From NCBI GenBank assembly GCA_000151295.1, contig GG745352.1, forward strand, positions 217,384 through 281,383: a stretch of DNA of 64,000 nucleotides, read 5' to 3'. Of this stretch, positions 21,466-34,800 are shown in pieces (the stretch's first letter is position 1; every line of letters starts with the position of its first letter). Below the pieces are notes generated by a model. The model made no database searches, was not told the DNA's origin, and saw only the letters and a program-made list of their open reading frames with translations. The translations under genes and the position numbers were made by a program. This DNA is from Allomyces macrogynus ATCC 38327 (taxonomy: Eukaryota > Blastocladiomycota > Blastocladiomycetes > Blastocladiales > Blastocladiaceae).

Positions 21466-23825
21466 ATGAACAGCACGCCGTCGTCGCTGATGGCCAGGAC
21501 AGCGTCAAGTGAGCAGCAACCGACGCTCTCCCTCCCGCGCGTCCTGCACTTCTTGCAGACGGAATGGCGCCGGTTCGAGCTCGAACGAAACGAGTGGGAG
21601 ATTGAGCGCGCCGAGATGCAGGTACTGCGACGCGTCATGATCGGCGACATGGATCGCGAGCGGGCATGCGCGGGCTGACGGATTATCGACTTCAAGGCCA
21701 AGATCAACCTGCTCGAAGGCGAGCGACGCGGGCTCGAGAGCGTCAAGTCGGATCTCGTTAAGCGCATCAAGATGCTCGAGTACGCGCTGCGCGCAGAGCG
21801 GTATGTGGGTCGCTGAGATCTGCTGTTTGAACATTTGGATGCTCACGCGTGCCGTACGTTGAATGGACAGCGTCAAGAACGCCAAGGTCGCGCCTGCTGC
21901 ACCGGTACCCGCGTCACAGGCCAAGAGCACGTCACCATCAAAGACACCGGCGGCTGCCACGGACCCGAACACGACCATCCCTCTTTTGGACGTGCCGTCA
22001 CGGCCCGTCACAACCGACCTCAATGTTCCCACCCTGCGTACGCGCTCGTCGGCCCTGTCTTTGCGCGCACGCGGTGCACAGACGCAACAGAGCCGTGATT
22101 TGCTTCGAGCGTACTTTGAACCACTCTTTCCTGGGCCTTTGTTGTGATTTGTTGCTCACCGTAAGCGCACTACCAGGTTCCTGCGCGAAGCGAGCGCGCT
22201 ATCGGCCCAGCTAGTCAACGACGTGGACGCGCCTCCCGAATTGCCGCACGCACCGCCACAACGCGACTCCAAGGCACCCACGGTCGAGGCCGCGGCAGAT
22301 GGACTTGGGTTCGGCGATCGCGGACCGCAATCGGTCACTTTTGAGTCGTTACCAGCCGACGCGGGTCCGCTCGAATCGACCAGAACTGTTTCGCCAAGCG
22401 GATCACTCGAGGAACTGGTGGAGAGGAACGAGTCGAGGAGCGGCCGCAGCACCGAGTTTGCGTCGATGGCGCGCCGCATCCGCAGATTTCGTGCGTAGAG
22501 TCGTTTCACGACAGTTTCGAGTTTCATTGATTCACACTGACGATGTCGTTCACTTTGGATAGAATCGGCGCTTGTACCGTCGCACGAATCCGCCACGACG
22601 ACGAGCGTGCGACCCGAAAATGGAGTGGACGACTCGGAGGCGGATACCCCCGCAAGCACTGGCACCCCGTCTTCGTCATTGTTCTGGCGCCCGCGACTGC
22701 AGCTGCAGCACCATCTTGATGCTGTGCGCATGGTCGAATTCCACCCAACTGACCCGTTGCTCGCGTCCGCGTCCGAGGACGGCACAGTCAAGCTGTGGAA
22801 CTTGCCGTCTCGCGCAAGACGGTACGCAAACCCTGACCGGAGGTGTGCCGGCCAGTTCTCTAACGGGACCATTTTAGGGACGTGGAGCCCTACTTGACGC
22901 TGCGAGCGTCCGCGGCGCCCTTGCTCAGCGTTGCGTTTGACGTGACGGGCGAGTTTTTGTTTTCCGGCGCCGCCGACGCATTGATTACCGTGTGGAAAGT
23001 GACTGAAAACCGTTTGCCGTACAGCAGCTATGGTACGCGTCGACCCACACCTCTCTCCAACTCGTCCGTTTGTGAATCACTAAATCGGCCCTTGTAGATA
23101 AGCGCATCCGTCTCACCCATTTCGACGGCCACACCGACGCCGTCTGGGACCTCAAGGCGCACCCGTCCGAGCCGTTCCTCGCGTCGTGCTCGGCCGACGG
23201 CACCGTCCGGCTCTGGGACACGCGGCTCAAGCCAGTCCCGCTCGAAGCGATTTACCAGCTCCCGGACTTCACAGCGGCACCGACGAGCCTCGCCTTTCTC
23301 GTGACCGACCCGTCCAAACTCATGGTCTCGTACCGCGACGGTACCCTCGCACAATTCGACCTCGCGACCCAACAACCCATCTTCACGCTCCGCACGCACG
23401 CGCACCCAATCTACGACTTTGGCCAGCCGCTGATCCCACCGCCACCCGCGACCCCCACTTACGACCCGTCCCAAATCAACCGCGTCGTCACGCACTCCGT
23501 CGCGAATCTCGTCGCGACCGTACACGACGACCGCACCGCGCGGTTCTTTGATCCGGTCGCTGGCACGTGCATTCACGCCATGACCGCGCACACGGACGCC
23601 GTGGCCGCGGCACAGTTTCACCCGAATGGGCTCGTGCTCGTGACGGGTGGGCACGATTGCTCGATGCGCGTCTGGGACGTCGGGTCGCGCGCGTGTCTCC
23701 AGGAATGGCCCGCGCATCGGCGGCGCCGGGACGCGGGGATCTGGAGCGTGCGGTGTGCGCCCGATGGTGGGGGCGGGTTGGTGTCGGCGGGCGCGGATGG
23801 GGTGGTGCGCGTGTATGAGAGTTGA
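21466..23825 (+). CDS. Striatin-family protein (STRIPAK scaffold)
   Basis: B''' regulatory subunit and scaffold of the STRIPAK PP2A complex (striatin/Far8/PRO11). Seven exons (21466-21621, 21697-21800, 21871-22110, 22177-22490, 22563-22821, 22878-23032, 23098-23825) sum to 1956 nt, 651 residues. The N-terminus has the caveolin-binding and coiled-coil signature LSLPRVLHFLQTEWRRFELE, continued across intron 1 by KINLLEGERRGLES and DLVKRIKMLEYALR. A Ser/Thr/Pro-rich linker follows, then a WD40 propeller beginning HHLDAVRMVEFHPTDPLLAS and including GHTDAVWDLKAHPSEPFLAS and AHTDAVAAAQFHPNGLVLV. The protein is slightly shorter than animal striatins. All exon phases agree. Confidence 0.93.
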
Positions 23826-24196
23826 GGGTGGAGGGAGGGGGAGACGTGATGTGCATTAATTTATGGAGGACAGGTGCTCACAAGCATTCAAGCTTGTTTC
23901 GAGCGTTTTGTGATGTGCGGGCACGGTTGTTGCGGAGGGGGCAATTTCTGGAAGTGGATAGTTTGAGATTTACTTTAAGATTTAGTTCGAGCTTTCACGG
24001 CGTGTTGTTTCAGACTGCGGTCAAGTGAAGAAGTTTCAGAACTTCACCAATCGCAGCATTCGCAGCAATCTTAGGAATCACATTGAGAAATTTGGTCGTG
24101 CAACCTTGCGACCACAGCAGGGTGGAGAAGCTTTCTTGAAAGTACTAAACTACGCATCTGTTGAATAATGGACACATTTTCTGCCTGGTCGTAGTT
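23826..24196. other. Intergenic, AT-richer
   Basis: About 0.37 kb 3' of striatin, convergent with the next minus-strand gene. It is noticeably less GC-rich than the genes and shows no feature. Confidence 0.5.
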
Positions 24197-25273
24197 TCAA
24201 GATGCATTTGTACAACGTGATTGAAGGTATGTGATGAGCCCCCACGGGTTGATTACCCACTCCTGCTCCCCTTCCATCAAGTCGCCTGCCGTTGCGCCAA
24301 ACAGTTCCTCCTTCATCGACCCCCAGCGCACGAAGACGAGCCTCGGCTCCACCGCTTCTTCAGCCACGGCTTTGAATTTCATGTGCACAGCATAATTGAG
24401 CATCAGCGGCCAAATACGCGCACTTGGAGGAGCACTTGGGCAGCCTATAGCAATGGCGATCCACTCCACCCCCTCGGCGGCAAAACGGACCACTTCAGCG
24501 ACACGCGGGTTTTTAGCAGACAGCCAACGCCAAAGAGTCGACGAGCGACATGCGAGCAAGCTGGGCCAAGATACGGCCCACCATTTGGTGCAATATGTGA
24601 GTGGGGAAGTCAGTCGAATTCCAAGTATCCGACGCGAGATGTGCAGCAAGAGCACGTGCAATATTGAACAACCGAGTCAATCACGGCAAGGTTGAAATGG
24701 GGGATCGCGCCAGCAGCGTCCTGGGTACGAGTAAGAAACGCTGGGCTCCCGAGAGTGTCGGCCAGCATTTCGCGAAGCCGGCCACACAGCCAAAGTTGAG
24801 GGCAGGGCACCAGTCCTCTCTGGTGTGGGTACAGCGCACTCCATCATAGCACGGACCGCATCATTTCGCGCAGAACTCGGCATCACATGCCTGATGCGGT
24901 CAAGAGCTCCAGCGAATGCATAACCCCTCATATTCAACTCTCGAGCGAAGGCAACGATGCGACTGGGAGCCATCCAGGAAAAGTTGACTGCATCACATGG
25001 ATCCAAGGCTGACAGCCATGCTTGAGCGGGAAGCTCAGGCCAATGCCGAGGCAATCGTCCTCCGCGTTGTTCGACGAGAGACTTGACAGTTGGCCTGTCC
25101 GCGAGCTTGACGGCGGAGAAATACTGGTGTCTACGTTGCGCAGGTGCCGGGCAAATGTGAAAGCGACGGCATGCTTGCTGGAGACGCGCAGTGGAAGGAG
25201 TGTCGAGAAATGGAATGTCTGTCGACAGGACAACGTCGGAGAGGTCGGAGAGGCTCAATGGCATGCCGGCCAA
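24197..25273 (-). CDS. Hypothetical protein with F-box-like N-terminus
   Basis: The start at 25273 gives MAGMPLSLSDLSDVVLSTD, and a following LQQACRRF fits an F-box-like helix bundle (Leu at the right spacing, terminal CRxF). A region with weak ankyrin-like helix spacing follows (LADRPTVKSLVEQRG). Downstream on the same strand are REMLADTLGSPAFLTR and a Trp-rich C-terminal piece (EGVEWIAIAIGCPSAPPSAR ... EWVINPWGLITYLQS) ending at 24197. They are probably joined by one or two introns that I could not place. Function unknown; substrate adaptor of an SCF-type ligase is only a guess. Confidence 0.4.
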
Positions 25274-25434
25274 GGGATTGGAGAGAAATTTGGGCTCAGA
25301 CCTTTTTGAGTCTGATGTTGTGTTCTTCTGGGTGCGACGACATTACTTTCCGCCTCGGTATGGAACGTTGACAGGACACCTGCGCCAGCAATGCGTATAC
25401 GCCAGTAACGCGTATGTACATATTTGATTCCCAT

Positions 25435-28400
25435 CTAGACATGGCTCGACTTCACACGCGAAGGTGGAGACGGCGCCGACGATACTGCCGTTTCGTGGTC
25501 ATGACGATGCCCACCAGTCTTCCCACCGTCTAGTCCCGCCCTCGTCGGCCGGTCAAACACCAAGTACCGTTTCCGCGTCGCAAAGGCAACCGCATCATCA
25601 CTGTCTCCTACCACACCTCCCATCACGAGTGAATCGGCCTTCACGCGCTCCGCGACCGCGACTGAGCCGGGTAGCAACAAGGACGTGATCGCTGCTGACC
25701 GCGGCGGTGCTGGCGGCGGTGCAAACGAGCGAAATTCGGGATCGCGAATGCTCACACGAGACGACTTGGCAAACGGACGCGGGTTGATGAGCTCGACGGG
25801 CAGCGACTTGTTGAGCTTGGCGAGATGGAGCGCAATCAGATTGTCGGCGTCGCTCGCGGTCGCGAGTGGCGGCAAGTGGAACCGGAACTGGACCGACTCG
25901 CGCGACGGGTGGCATGTGGAGTAGTGCGGGTTGCTGTACCGCGACGGTGGGCGGTTCGCGGCGGCCGCGGTCGCGGCATGGGCAGCGAGGCGCTCGCGCG
26001 CCTGCTCGAGCTCGCGCAGTTTTTGCTCTTCCTTAGCGCGTCTGGCTGCCTCGCGCGCCTCGAGCGCCGCCTGCTCGAGACGCAGGCGCTCGGCCGTCTG
26101 CCGGTCAGCCTCCTCCTTCTCGCGCATGCGCTGCTCGTCCTCGAGCCGCTTCTGCTCGAGCCACTTGTCGCGGTCCTTTTGGTAAGCGACCCACTGGTTC
26201 ATGAGCAAGATGATGGGGAATTCCTTGGGGTCGCTGTCGGCGCCCTTGGGGTTCTAGGTCAAGGGGCAGTTCGATGCGGCGCGTGAAAAATCGGCGATGA
26301 TCATGACCGAAATTGAGCGGCTACGCACGGCAGGAGCGGCTAAAATCCTGGCCAGATCTTCCATCGAGCTGCTTACCCCAAACGGTCGCTCTAAGACGGT
26401 AACCCGTGGTGTGTCAGTCGCGCGAAATCGCAAAGCAGAGAAACCATGAACACATACGCTTGCGCTTATGCCCCTTCTTCTTCCTCTTGCCCGAACCGGA
26501 AGCAGTCTCAGAGCCCAGTGCCGAGGCCGGGGTGCTCGTCAGTGCCGCATCCGGCCCAGCGCGAATCGACTGCGGAATCCGGCGCAACCAGGCGAGAATA
26601 TACTTCCGCGCCGTGTCGACGAGCGCAGATCCCGCCGGCGCATCCTGTCTCGCCATGGCAAACAAATCTTGAATGCGCTTTTCAAACTGGCGGTAGACCG
26701 GGTCGACAAAGCCGAGGTCCATGAGAATCTGCTTGGCAAGGGCCTCGACGGCCGGGTCGCCGTAGATTGTGTACAAGAGCAGCGTTGAGATGATGTCCGG
26801 GTCGTTGCAGCCAAACTGGTTGAGCGCCGACAAGAGCGTGAGCAGCAGCTCTTTTTCGAGGTCGTTGACCGGGTCGAGATACACCTTGAGCAAGTAGGCC
26901 AGGTACATGTCGAGAATGCGCCGCGCATGCTCGAATTCGAACTCAGCGTTCATCCAGTTGGTGAAGACAGCAATCTCCTTTTTCGCGAGCACGTCGCACT
27001 TTTCAAACGTGTTGAGCATCATCGGCAGCAGACCGTCAGGCGTCGGGTCCACCATAAGCGTGCGCCGCACGCGTCCGTTCTTGCCCTGCTTGGTCTCGAA
27101 CAGCTGCTGCTCTTGGAAAATGTGGAACTCCATGGCCTTTTGAATCAGCCGCGGCAGGTCCTCGTCGGGCGGCTCCTCTTCCTCCTCCTCGGGCGGCTGT
27201 GGCAGCTCCTCAGTAGTCGGGAGCGCAATGTTGAAGCTTGGTGGTGGTGGCGGCGGGCCGCGGCGCGGGGTCGCAGGAGTCTTGGGCTTTTTCAGCGCGT
27301 CCGGGTCGTTGGCCGGGTCCGGTGCTGGCGGCTCGGCAGGCGGCGTCGACACGGCTGGTGCTGGCCGTTTCGGAAGCATGGCCAAGAGCCGCTGCAGCCG
27401 CGACTTGTACTCGGTCGACCGCTTCTCCTGCTCCTGCACGGTCGCCGGCCGCTCCTTCTTCTTGCGCTTGAGCACGATCCGCTCCATGGGCTGGTGCAGC
27501 GCATTCCACTCGTCGACGGCCTTTTGCGCCGATGAGTTGGGCACTGCGCCGTCGGGCGCCATGGGCACATGCGGCGCGACGGTCGGGATCGCGAGATCGA
27601 TCTCGGTGATATTCGCGACCGACGTGTACCGCTCAAGCGTCAAGTCGAGCGTCGAGACGAGCGCCTCCGACTCTTGGATCGACAAGTGCATGACCGTCGG
27701 CGGCGTGTCGTCAAACTGGCGGAAACTTAGCGCCGTGTTGGGCCGCCGGCCGCTGCGCAGCGACGGCGATTTGCCGCGGTTCAGAATCGACGGCAGGAGC
27801 CCCTGCGAGACGGACCGCGGCCGCGACGCCTCGTCGCTCATGTCGTGCTCAAGACTCGGCATCCCAAACGCTGCTGGATTCGCGTCAACCGGCACCGCCG
27901 CAAACGTTGGCGATTCGGGCCGTGGCACACCCGCGAGGTTGAGCGCCTCGAGCCAGGCGCCCGGGCGCGTCGGGACCCCCTTCTTGGCGACGAGCCGAAT
28001 CAGTTCCTGGTTTTGCTCGAGCGGCAGCGGCTCCTCAGGCGGGTTCGACTTGTGGAACGCCGACGAGATACTCTGCGCGTACCCCGGCGGCAGGTAGTCA
28101 AAGTACCGGATAATGTCGACGCGGTTCTCCCAAACGACGAGCAAATCGACCCACGAGCTCGCAATACACACGAAACTCGGCGGCTCGTCAAACTGGATTT
28201 CGCGCACGAGAACACTGCCCGTGTCCCAGACCTTGATGACGCCGTCGGCGCCGAGCGTCACGTACAGGCCCCATCGCTTGCGGAACGTGCACCCAATCAC
28301 GGCGTCGCCATGGTCGTCGTTTCGCGCGTGCGGCGGGACCGCGCGGTACTCGCCCGTGCGTGGGTTGAAGTTGAGCAGGCTCATGACGCCCTCGTCGGTG

Positions 28401-31346
28401 CCCACGAGCAGCTGGAAGTCCGACACGCACATGGTCGTCGGGCGCGCTTGGAACGGGACGGTGACGCGCGGGAACAGAATATCTTTTTTGTCTGGGCACA
28501 CTTGGCTGATTCGCACGACGTTGTCTGCGCAAACAGCGAGCACGTCGGCGTGAGCGCAGTGTCCCGGTTCGAAACTATGAAAATAGCATTTAGATCGTAC
28601 CGGTTCCCAAACTGGCCACGAGATTCTCCTTGACGTCCGGCACGATGCGCAGAATCTGGCCCGTGTGCACCTGCACGCGCTTGCCGACCGTGCCGTACTG
28701 CGTATAGACAATGATCTGGCCGTTGCCGGTGCCGCCAAACAGGAGCGTACATGGCCGGTCGTCGGCCATGACGCCGTCAAAGATGCTGATGCAGCAGCAA
28801 TCCTCCTTGGCCGCCGAGCCGAGTTTCCAGTGCTCGACAATGACACTCGGGTTGAGGTGCGTTTCCGCGACCCAAATGTCGCCCGTCTCCATCAAAAAAT
28901 AGAGCCGCTCTGGACACGTGGACGTGGGTGGGTGAGCATAAACCCGTGAAAAGGTCAAAAAGGCGGTGGAGCCGCGTACGCGTGCGCGGGCTATATGAAG
29001 CGTCCTTGACCTTGATATTTTGGTGGATCGGGATGCACGTCGTCAAGACCTTGCCCGTGACTGGCGACAGAATGCGCCAGACGCCGTCGTCCGACCCGAC
29101 GAGGACACGCGCCGGGATCCCGCCCGTCTTGAACATTCGGAGGAACGTGACGTTGGAGCTGTTCGGAATAAACAGTCAGCGGAGGGTCAACGACGCCGTG
29201 ATGATCATGAGGGAGCAACGTACTTGACGTAGCTGAACGTCTGGTTGATCATGTTGATTCCCCACGTCGACAAGCCCTTGCTCGATTGAGTCCACAGATG
29301 GTGCGGGTCGATGAGCCCGACGGCCATCACGTCTTCCCTGACTTGCAGGCTCCATCAGGGGAATGAGGACGTGGCGGGACCCGGATCGAGGACTCTGAGT
29401 GCAAGCGATGCGTACCAATACCACTGCCGAAACGTCGAAATGTTCCACAGCCGAATCGACCCGTCGCGCGAGCTCGAGAGAATGAGCGACGAGTTGAATA
29501 ACACGAGCGCCGTGATCGCCTTCAAATGGCCCGAAAACTCATGAATCATTGTGTTGGTCAGGTTCCACACTTGAACTACGACAAGCAACGAATGCGAGAG
29601 TGAGTGGAGGGTTGCACACCGGTGGAACTGTGAGCACGGATACACGTACTCGTTCCGTCGCTCACGCCAACAAAAAGGTAGTGCAAGTCAGGGTGGAACG
29701 CCATGCACGTCAATAGCCGCGGCGACGGCGACTCGATCTTGAACAAAAAGTCGTGTGCCGCCGAGTAGACGTGGACGGCCGATCCGATCAGCACGTAGAA
29801 GCGCTGGTTCAGCGGCTCGTAGAGAATCTCGCCGACCCATTCCGAGTCCTCGAGCTCAAACTCGATGGTGCCAATCTGCGTCGCGTCGGCCTTGACCTCG
29901 CCCCTGGATAAAATGTGGCGAGAGTGAGCGAGGATGACCAGTTGAAGCGGCGGGCTTGGGCGACGGATCCGGCAGGACGCACAGGCTACGGACCGGTCCA
30001 CACGCGTCTCCAAGGTCCAAAACGAAATGGACTTGGTCCCGAAGGCCAAGAGCTCGCACAGCTCGTCAATCCACTGCACGCTATCAACGCCGTTTCGTCA
30101 ACTTGAAATCCACCGTGCGTGCCAACGATACGCAAATAATGTACCGAATCACGGGCGCCCACGCAAGCACGTTGCGAATATGCTCAAACTTGGAGTTGAA
30201 GAGCTTGATGTTGTCGTCGTGCGAGCACCCGACGTACAGGCCGAGCTGCACGACCGGAATGAAATGCGCGACTTGCACGGGCACCACCGCATGGACCAGC
30301 GTGCGGAACGGCGGCACACCCTTGGACACGTCCTGAATCACCGCCGAGTTTTTATCGTCGAAATACGACGCGCTTAGACTCAGCCGCGGCACGGCCATGG
30401 TCTTACTGGTCGCGTCACGGCCCGTCTTGGCCGCCGCGTCGCCGCCCTTTTTCGAAATCGCCGACTCGTCGAGGAGCAAGTCAATGCTGTCGAGCGACCG
30501 CACGCTATCCGAGTCCGAGTCGCTGTCGCCGTCCGGGTTCGAGCTCGCGAGCGTCAGCGACATGCCCATGAGCAGCGCCGGGTTGAGCGATTTCGCGCGC
30601 GCGCGAGACTGGGACCGCAGCGGGTTCGGCGCGCCCGCACTTAGCCCGGGCCCACCTGCATCAGCGAGCCCACGCACGCCTCGATCGTCACCGGCAGCAG
30701 GCCCCTTGCCGCCCTGCTGCTGCGCCTGCTGCTGCTGCATGCGGAGCGCGACATTATTGAGCGTGCCGCCGACCACGAGCCGCTCGTGAATGTGCCCGCA
30801 CGTCATGGCGCGCTTGCCGGCCTTGATTGCATACTTGAACTGGATCCCCTGGTAGAGCGAAATCGTGTAGGGAATTGGCGCGCCGAGCTTCTTGTTCTTG
30901 CCGCCAAAGATTTCAAACACGTTGATCGTCTTTTCGGGCAGCAGCGCCGTGCGCACTTTATCCCAGTTCTTGGCCGCCGGCGCGCGCAGCGGGTGCGGCG
31001 TTCTTGGATCTCCTGGAGTCAGACTGCTGCCCGGATCGCCCGGCACGTCGGAATCATGGTGCTGCCGGACCGGGCTCACGTCAGCGGTCGACTCGCCAGG
31101 TCTCGAGCGGGTCGGCGAGCCAGGTCGGGCGGAGGGTTGGCTAGTTGAAGGTGTTCCCAGCAACGACGTGTCGATTCTCGGTCTTGGCGGTGCGGGAGAC
31201 GAGGCGCGGCTTCCGCTTCTCGGCGACTTGAGCGTGGCCGACGACGTTGCAATCGACGATCCATCGCCGCCAAGTATTTGCGCCGAGGTCAAACTTGAGA
31301 ATTGGTCGAGAAAGTATTGCGAGTCGAGCACGGAAAACGGGTCCAT
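25435..31346 (-). CDS. Large WD-repeat protein, probably axonemal (WDR87/WDR97-like)
   Basis: One gene of about 5.9 kb with about ten introns, encoding roughly 1,700-1,800 residues. N-terminus: disordered Ser/Pro-rich segment, then NWDKVRTALLPEKTINVFEI and a first WD40 set (LGLYVGCSHDDNIKLFNSKF; QVWNLTNTMIHEFSGHLKAI; SSSRDGSIRLWNIS). A second propeller follows (VLVGSDDGVWRILSPVTGK; LLVGTDEGVMSLLNF; VTLGADGVIKVWDTGS). The middle holds a Pro/Glu-rich linker and a helical ARM/HEAT-like region (ALNQFGCNDPDIISTLLLYT). The C-terminus is a coiled coil (KWLEQKRLEDEQRMREKEEA) and a tail ending KSSHV. An apparent stop at about 26256 is removed by an intron (about 26328-26254). The match to ciliary WDR87/97-type proteins rests on architecture; the exact orthologue is uncertain. 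An ATG at 31421 would extend it by 25 residues. Confidence 0.75.
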
Positions 31347-31819
31347 TGTTGCAGCGCTCACGGCCTTGCTTGGGCCGGCGTTGGTCACTCCGGGAGTCGC
31401 GCAGCCGTCACGGCCGTGCACTTGTAATATCTAGAGCGAAATGCGCCAAGTTGGGGCAACTTATGAGGTCGTAGTCGAGGTGGATGTGTCGTTCATGCGC
31501 CGCCGCATGTTCACCACAGATTTGTGCCAAAAGAGCTGCGACGCGGTCAAGTGCGAATGACGTGGTGGATTATCCAGATCGGCTGCAACGTGTCACGCCG
31601 CGACGCTTGCCATCCAAGCACAGGTGCTTGCGCTGGAGCTGTGGCAGGGCTCGAACTGTCGGCCGTGTCGACGACGACGACGCCGAGCCAACTAGCAGCA
31701 CGATCGCAGCGCGTTACTTGCTGCAAAACGCTGCAACACCATCGCAAGCACCGTTGCCGGCAACTCGACGCAGCCGTAACCGTTAATTCTTCAAGCCGAC
31801 CAACGCACAACCACGCATC
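31347..31819. other. Divergent intergenic region, WD-repeat gene / RAT1
   Basis: A shared upstream region of under 0.5 kb. No TATA box or other clear motif was noticed. Confidence 0.5.
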
Positions 31820-34800
31820 ATGGGGTCCGTGCCAATAACCGGCAGTACAAGCATGTTCCACCACGACGCCGAGCGTCTCACCACCGCCGCCCGCTGCCGA
31901 CATGTAGTGTTCCCGCCCTTTTCCGCTGGCTGAGCCAAAAGTACCCGCGCATCACGTCACCGTATGCATTGCACTCCTACTTGCCCGGTTTGCGGCCTTG
32001 TCCGCGTTCTCAAAGTCCTGGAGACTGATGAATACATGGTTGTGGTGCTGTGATACTGCGCGTCTGTGGCGCTCATTAGTGTCGTCGAGGAAAAGGAATT
32101 GGTCGTCAACGGTCATGTCATTCCCGTCGACTTTTCCAAGCCCAACCCGAACGGGGTCGAGTTTGACAATCTCTACCTCGACATGAACGGCATCATTCAC
32201 CCGTGCTGTCACCCGGACGACAAGGTCCGTCGTCTTCTTCAAATGACTGCAAAGTTGCGCGTGGATGCTGATCGTTGCGTCTGGACACATTGATGATGCC
32301 GACCACCACGTACTTAGGCGGCGCCCGCGACCGAAGACGACATGATGATCGCCATCTTCGAGTACATTGACCGCATCATGGCGATGATTCGCCCGCGCAA
32401 GGTTCTCTACATGGCCGTTGGTACGTGGTTGTGGGACTTCATGTCGTTCAGGTGCGCAAACGCTGACGTTCTTTTGTCCCTGCAGACGGTGTCGCCCCTC
32501 GCGCCAAGATGAACCAGCAGCGCTCGCGTCGTTTCCGCGCCGCGCAGGAGGCACAAGAGGCAGCGGCCAAGGAGCAGGAGCTCCGCGCTGACCTGGCTGG
32601 TTCGTGCTTACCCCACCTTTGATCACGCGATGGTGCCTTGGGTCTGACACACGTCACGACTGCCTAGCTTCGAACCACCCGTTTGGCCAGCCCGATTCCG
32701 AGACTCCGTCGGACAAATTCGACTCCAACTGCATTACGCCAGGGTATGACGGTATCCTTTGCGCCTCTCGACGCTGTTCGTGACGCTCATCGCAACTTTG
32801 CCTCTCCACCTACAGCACGCCGTTCATGGCCAACCTCGTCGTCGCGCTGCGCTACTACGTTGCGCACCGGCTCAACACGAACCCGGGCTGGCGCGACCTC
32901 AAGGTACTCTTGTCCGACGCATCGGTCCCCGGCGAGGGCGAGCACAAGGTCATGGACTTTGTGCGGCGTCAGCGGTGCGAGCCCGGATACGACGCCAACA
33001 CGCGGCACGTCCTGTACGGACTCGACGCGGACCTGATCATGCTCGGACTCGCGACGCACGAGCCGCACTTTACGATCTTGCGCGAGGACGTGTTTGCCAA
33101 CGAAAAGAACCGCAAGGGCAACCGCAACTGCCACAATTGCGGGCAGCCGGGCCACCGGCAGGACGAGTGCCCGAACCCGAAAGTGACAATCAACCACAAC
33201 AAGGGCGGGACCGGCACCGACTTTGAAAAGAAGCCGTATCTGTTCTTACATGTGCCAATTCTGCGCGAGTACCTCGAGGCCGAACTCTACTTCAAGGAGC
33301 AGGAGACCGGGTTCCGGTTCGACTTGGAACGCGCCATTGACGATTGGGTATTCCTGTGCTTCTTTGTCGGAAACGACTTTTTGCCGCATTTGCCGTGTCT
33401 GGAGATTCGAGAAGGTATGCTGTTTGCTCTCGGGCCCCGGTGGTTGCTGTCAGACGTTGCTGCACTTTCGCAAACTGGTCCCACACAAACTGAGCCAATT
33501 GCTCGTCCGTCGGCACATAGGCGCAATCGACCTGCTCATCGACGTCTACAAGAACAACCTGCGCAAGATGGGCGGGTACCTGACGTCCGGCGGGCACGCG
33601 CACCTCGACCGTGTGCAGCACATTTTCCACGAACTCGGAGTCGCCGAGACGAACATCTTCAAGCTGCGCAAGGAGCATGAAGACGACCGCGCCGCGCAGT
33701 CGCGGCGGCGCGCAGAGCTGGCGAAACTGCAAAAGGCCGGGTTCACGGCCGTGCAGATCCAGGAAATGATGGCCGAGTTTGACATGGAGGAGCGCGAGTC
33801 GGTCATGAGCAAGGCGCAGCAGGAAATGAACGCCGAGGCGCGCGCGGCCGAACGTGCGAAAAAGGCTGCGGTCAAAGAACGCAATACCAAGGCGATTCAA
33901 GAGATGGCCGTTGCGATCCAGCGCCGCGAAGTCAAGTCGATCACGAATGCCGCGGTCGCCGAACGGTTACGGCAGAAGCTTGCGGCGGCACCGCTTGCGC
34001 CGTCGCCGACGACGAGAATGGTCCCGAGCGCGTCGACGACCGAATCGCCCGCGGCGGCGCCGGCCACGGCGACGACCGACGAGCCCATGGCCGTTGATTC
34101 CGACGAGCCTGCAATGACGGCTGAGTCCGAGACGGCGACTGATGCCGAGTCGATACCAACCATCAGCTCCAAGCGCAGCCGCAAGGACGCGGGGTTCGAG
34201 GGTGAGGAGGCCGAAAGCGAGCCGGCGGCTAAGAAGCAAGAGGTTGCCGGCGACGACGAGGAAGAGGACGACGAAGAAGCAGAGCAAGACGACGAGGCCG
34301 AAGATTCCTCGGTCGACGACTTGGGCAAGGCCTCGCCGGTCCCCGCCAAGGTGTTGCCCGCCACGGTCAAGACGACGGGCGCCGAGGACACGGTGGAGCT
34401 GCACAAGGACGGTTGGCGCGAGCGGTACTACGACCAGAAATTTCACGAGTCGTCGACCGAGTTCCGCACCAAGGTCGCGCACGCCTACATGGAGGGCCTG
34501 TGCTGGGTGCTGCATTACTACTATGTCGGGTGCCCTTCGTGGAAGTGGTTCTACCCGTACCACTATGCGCCGTTTGCGTCCGACTTTGTGGACATCGCGC
34601 AGCTCAAGATCGAGTTTGAGCTCGGCGAGCCGTTCAAGCCCGTCGAGCAGCTCATGGGTGTGTTCCCGGCGGCCTCGCGCAAGCACATTCCGTCTGTCTT
34701 CCACGACCTCATGACGTCCGACAAGTCGGAGATCATCGACTTCTACCCGGTCGATTTCGAGGTCGACTTGAACGGCAAGAAGCACGCGTGGCAGGGTGTC

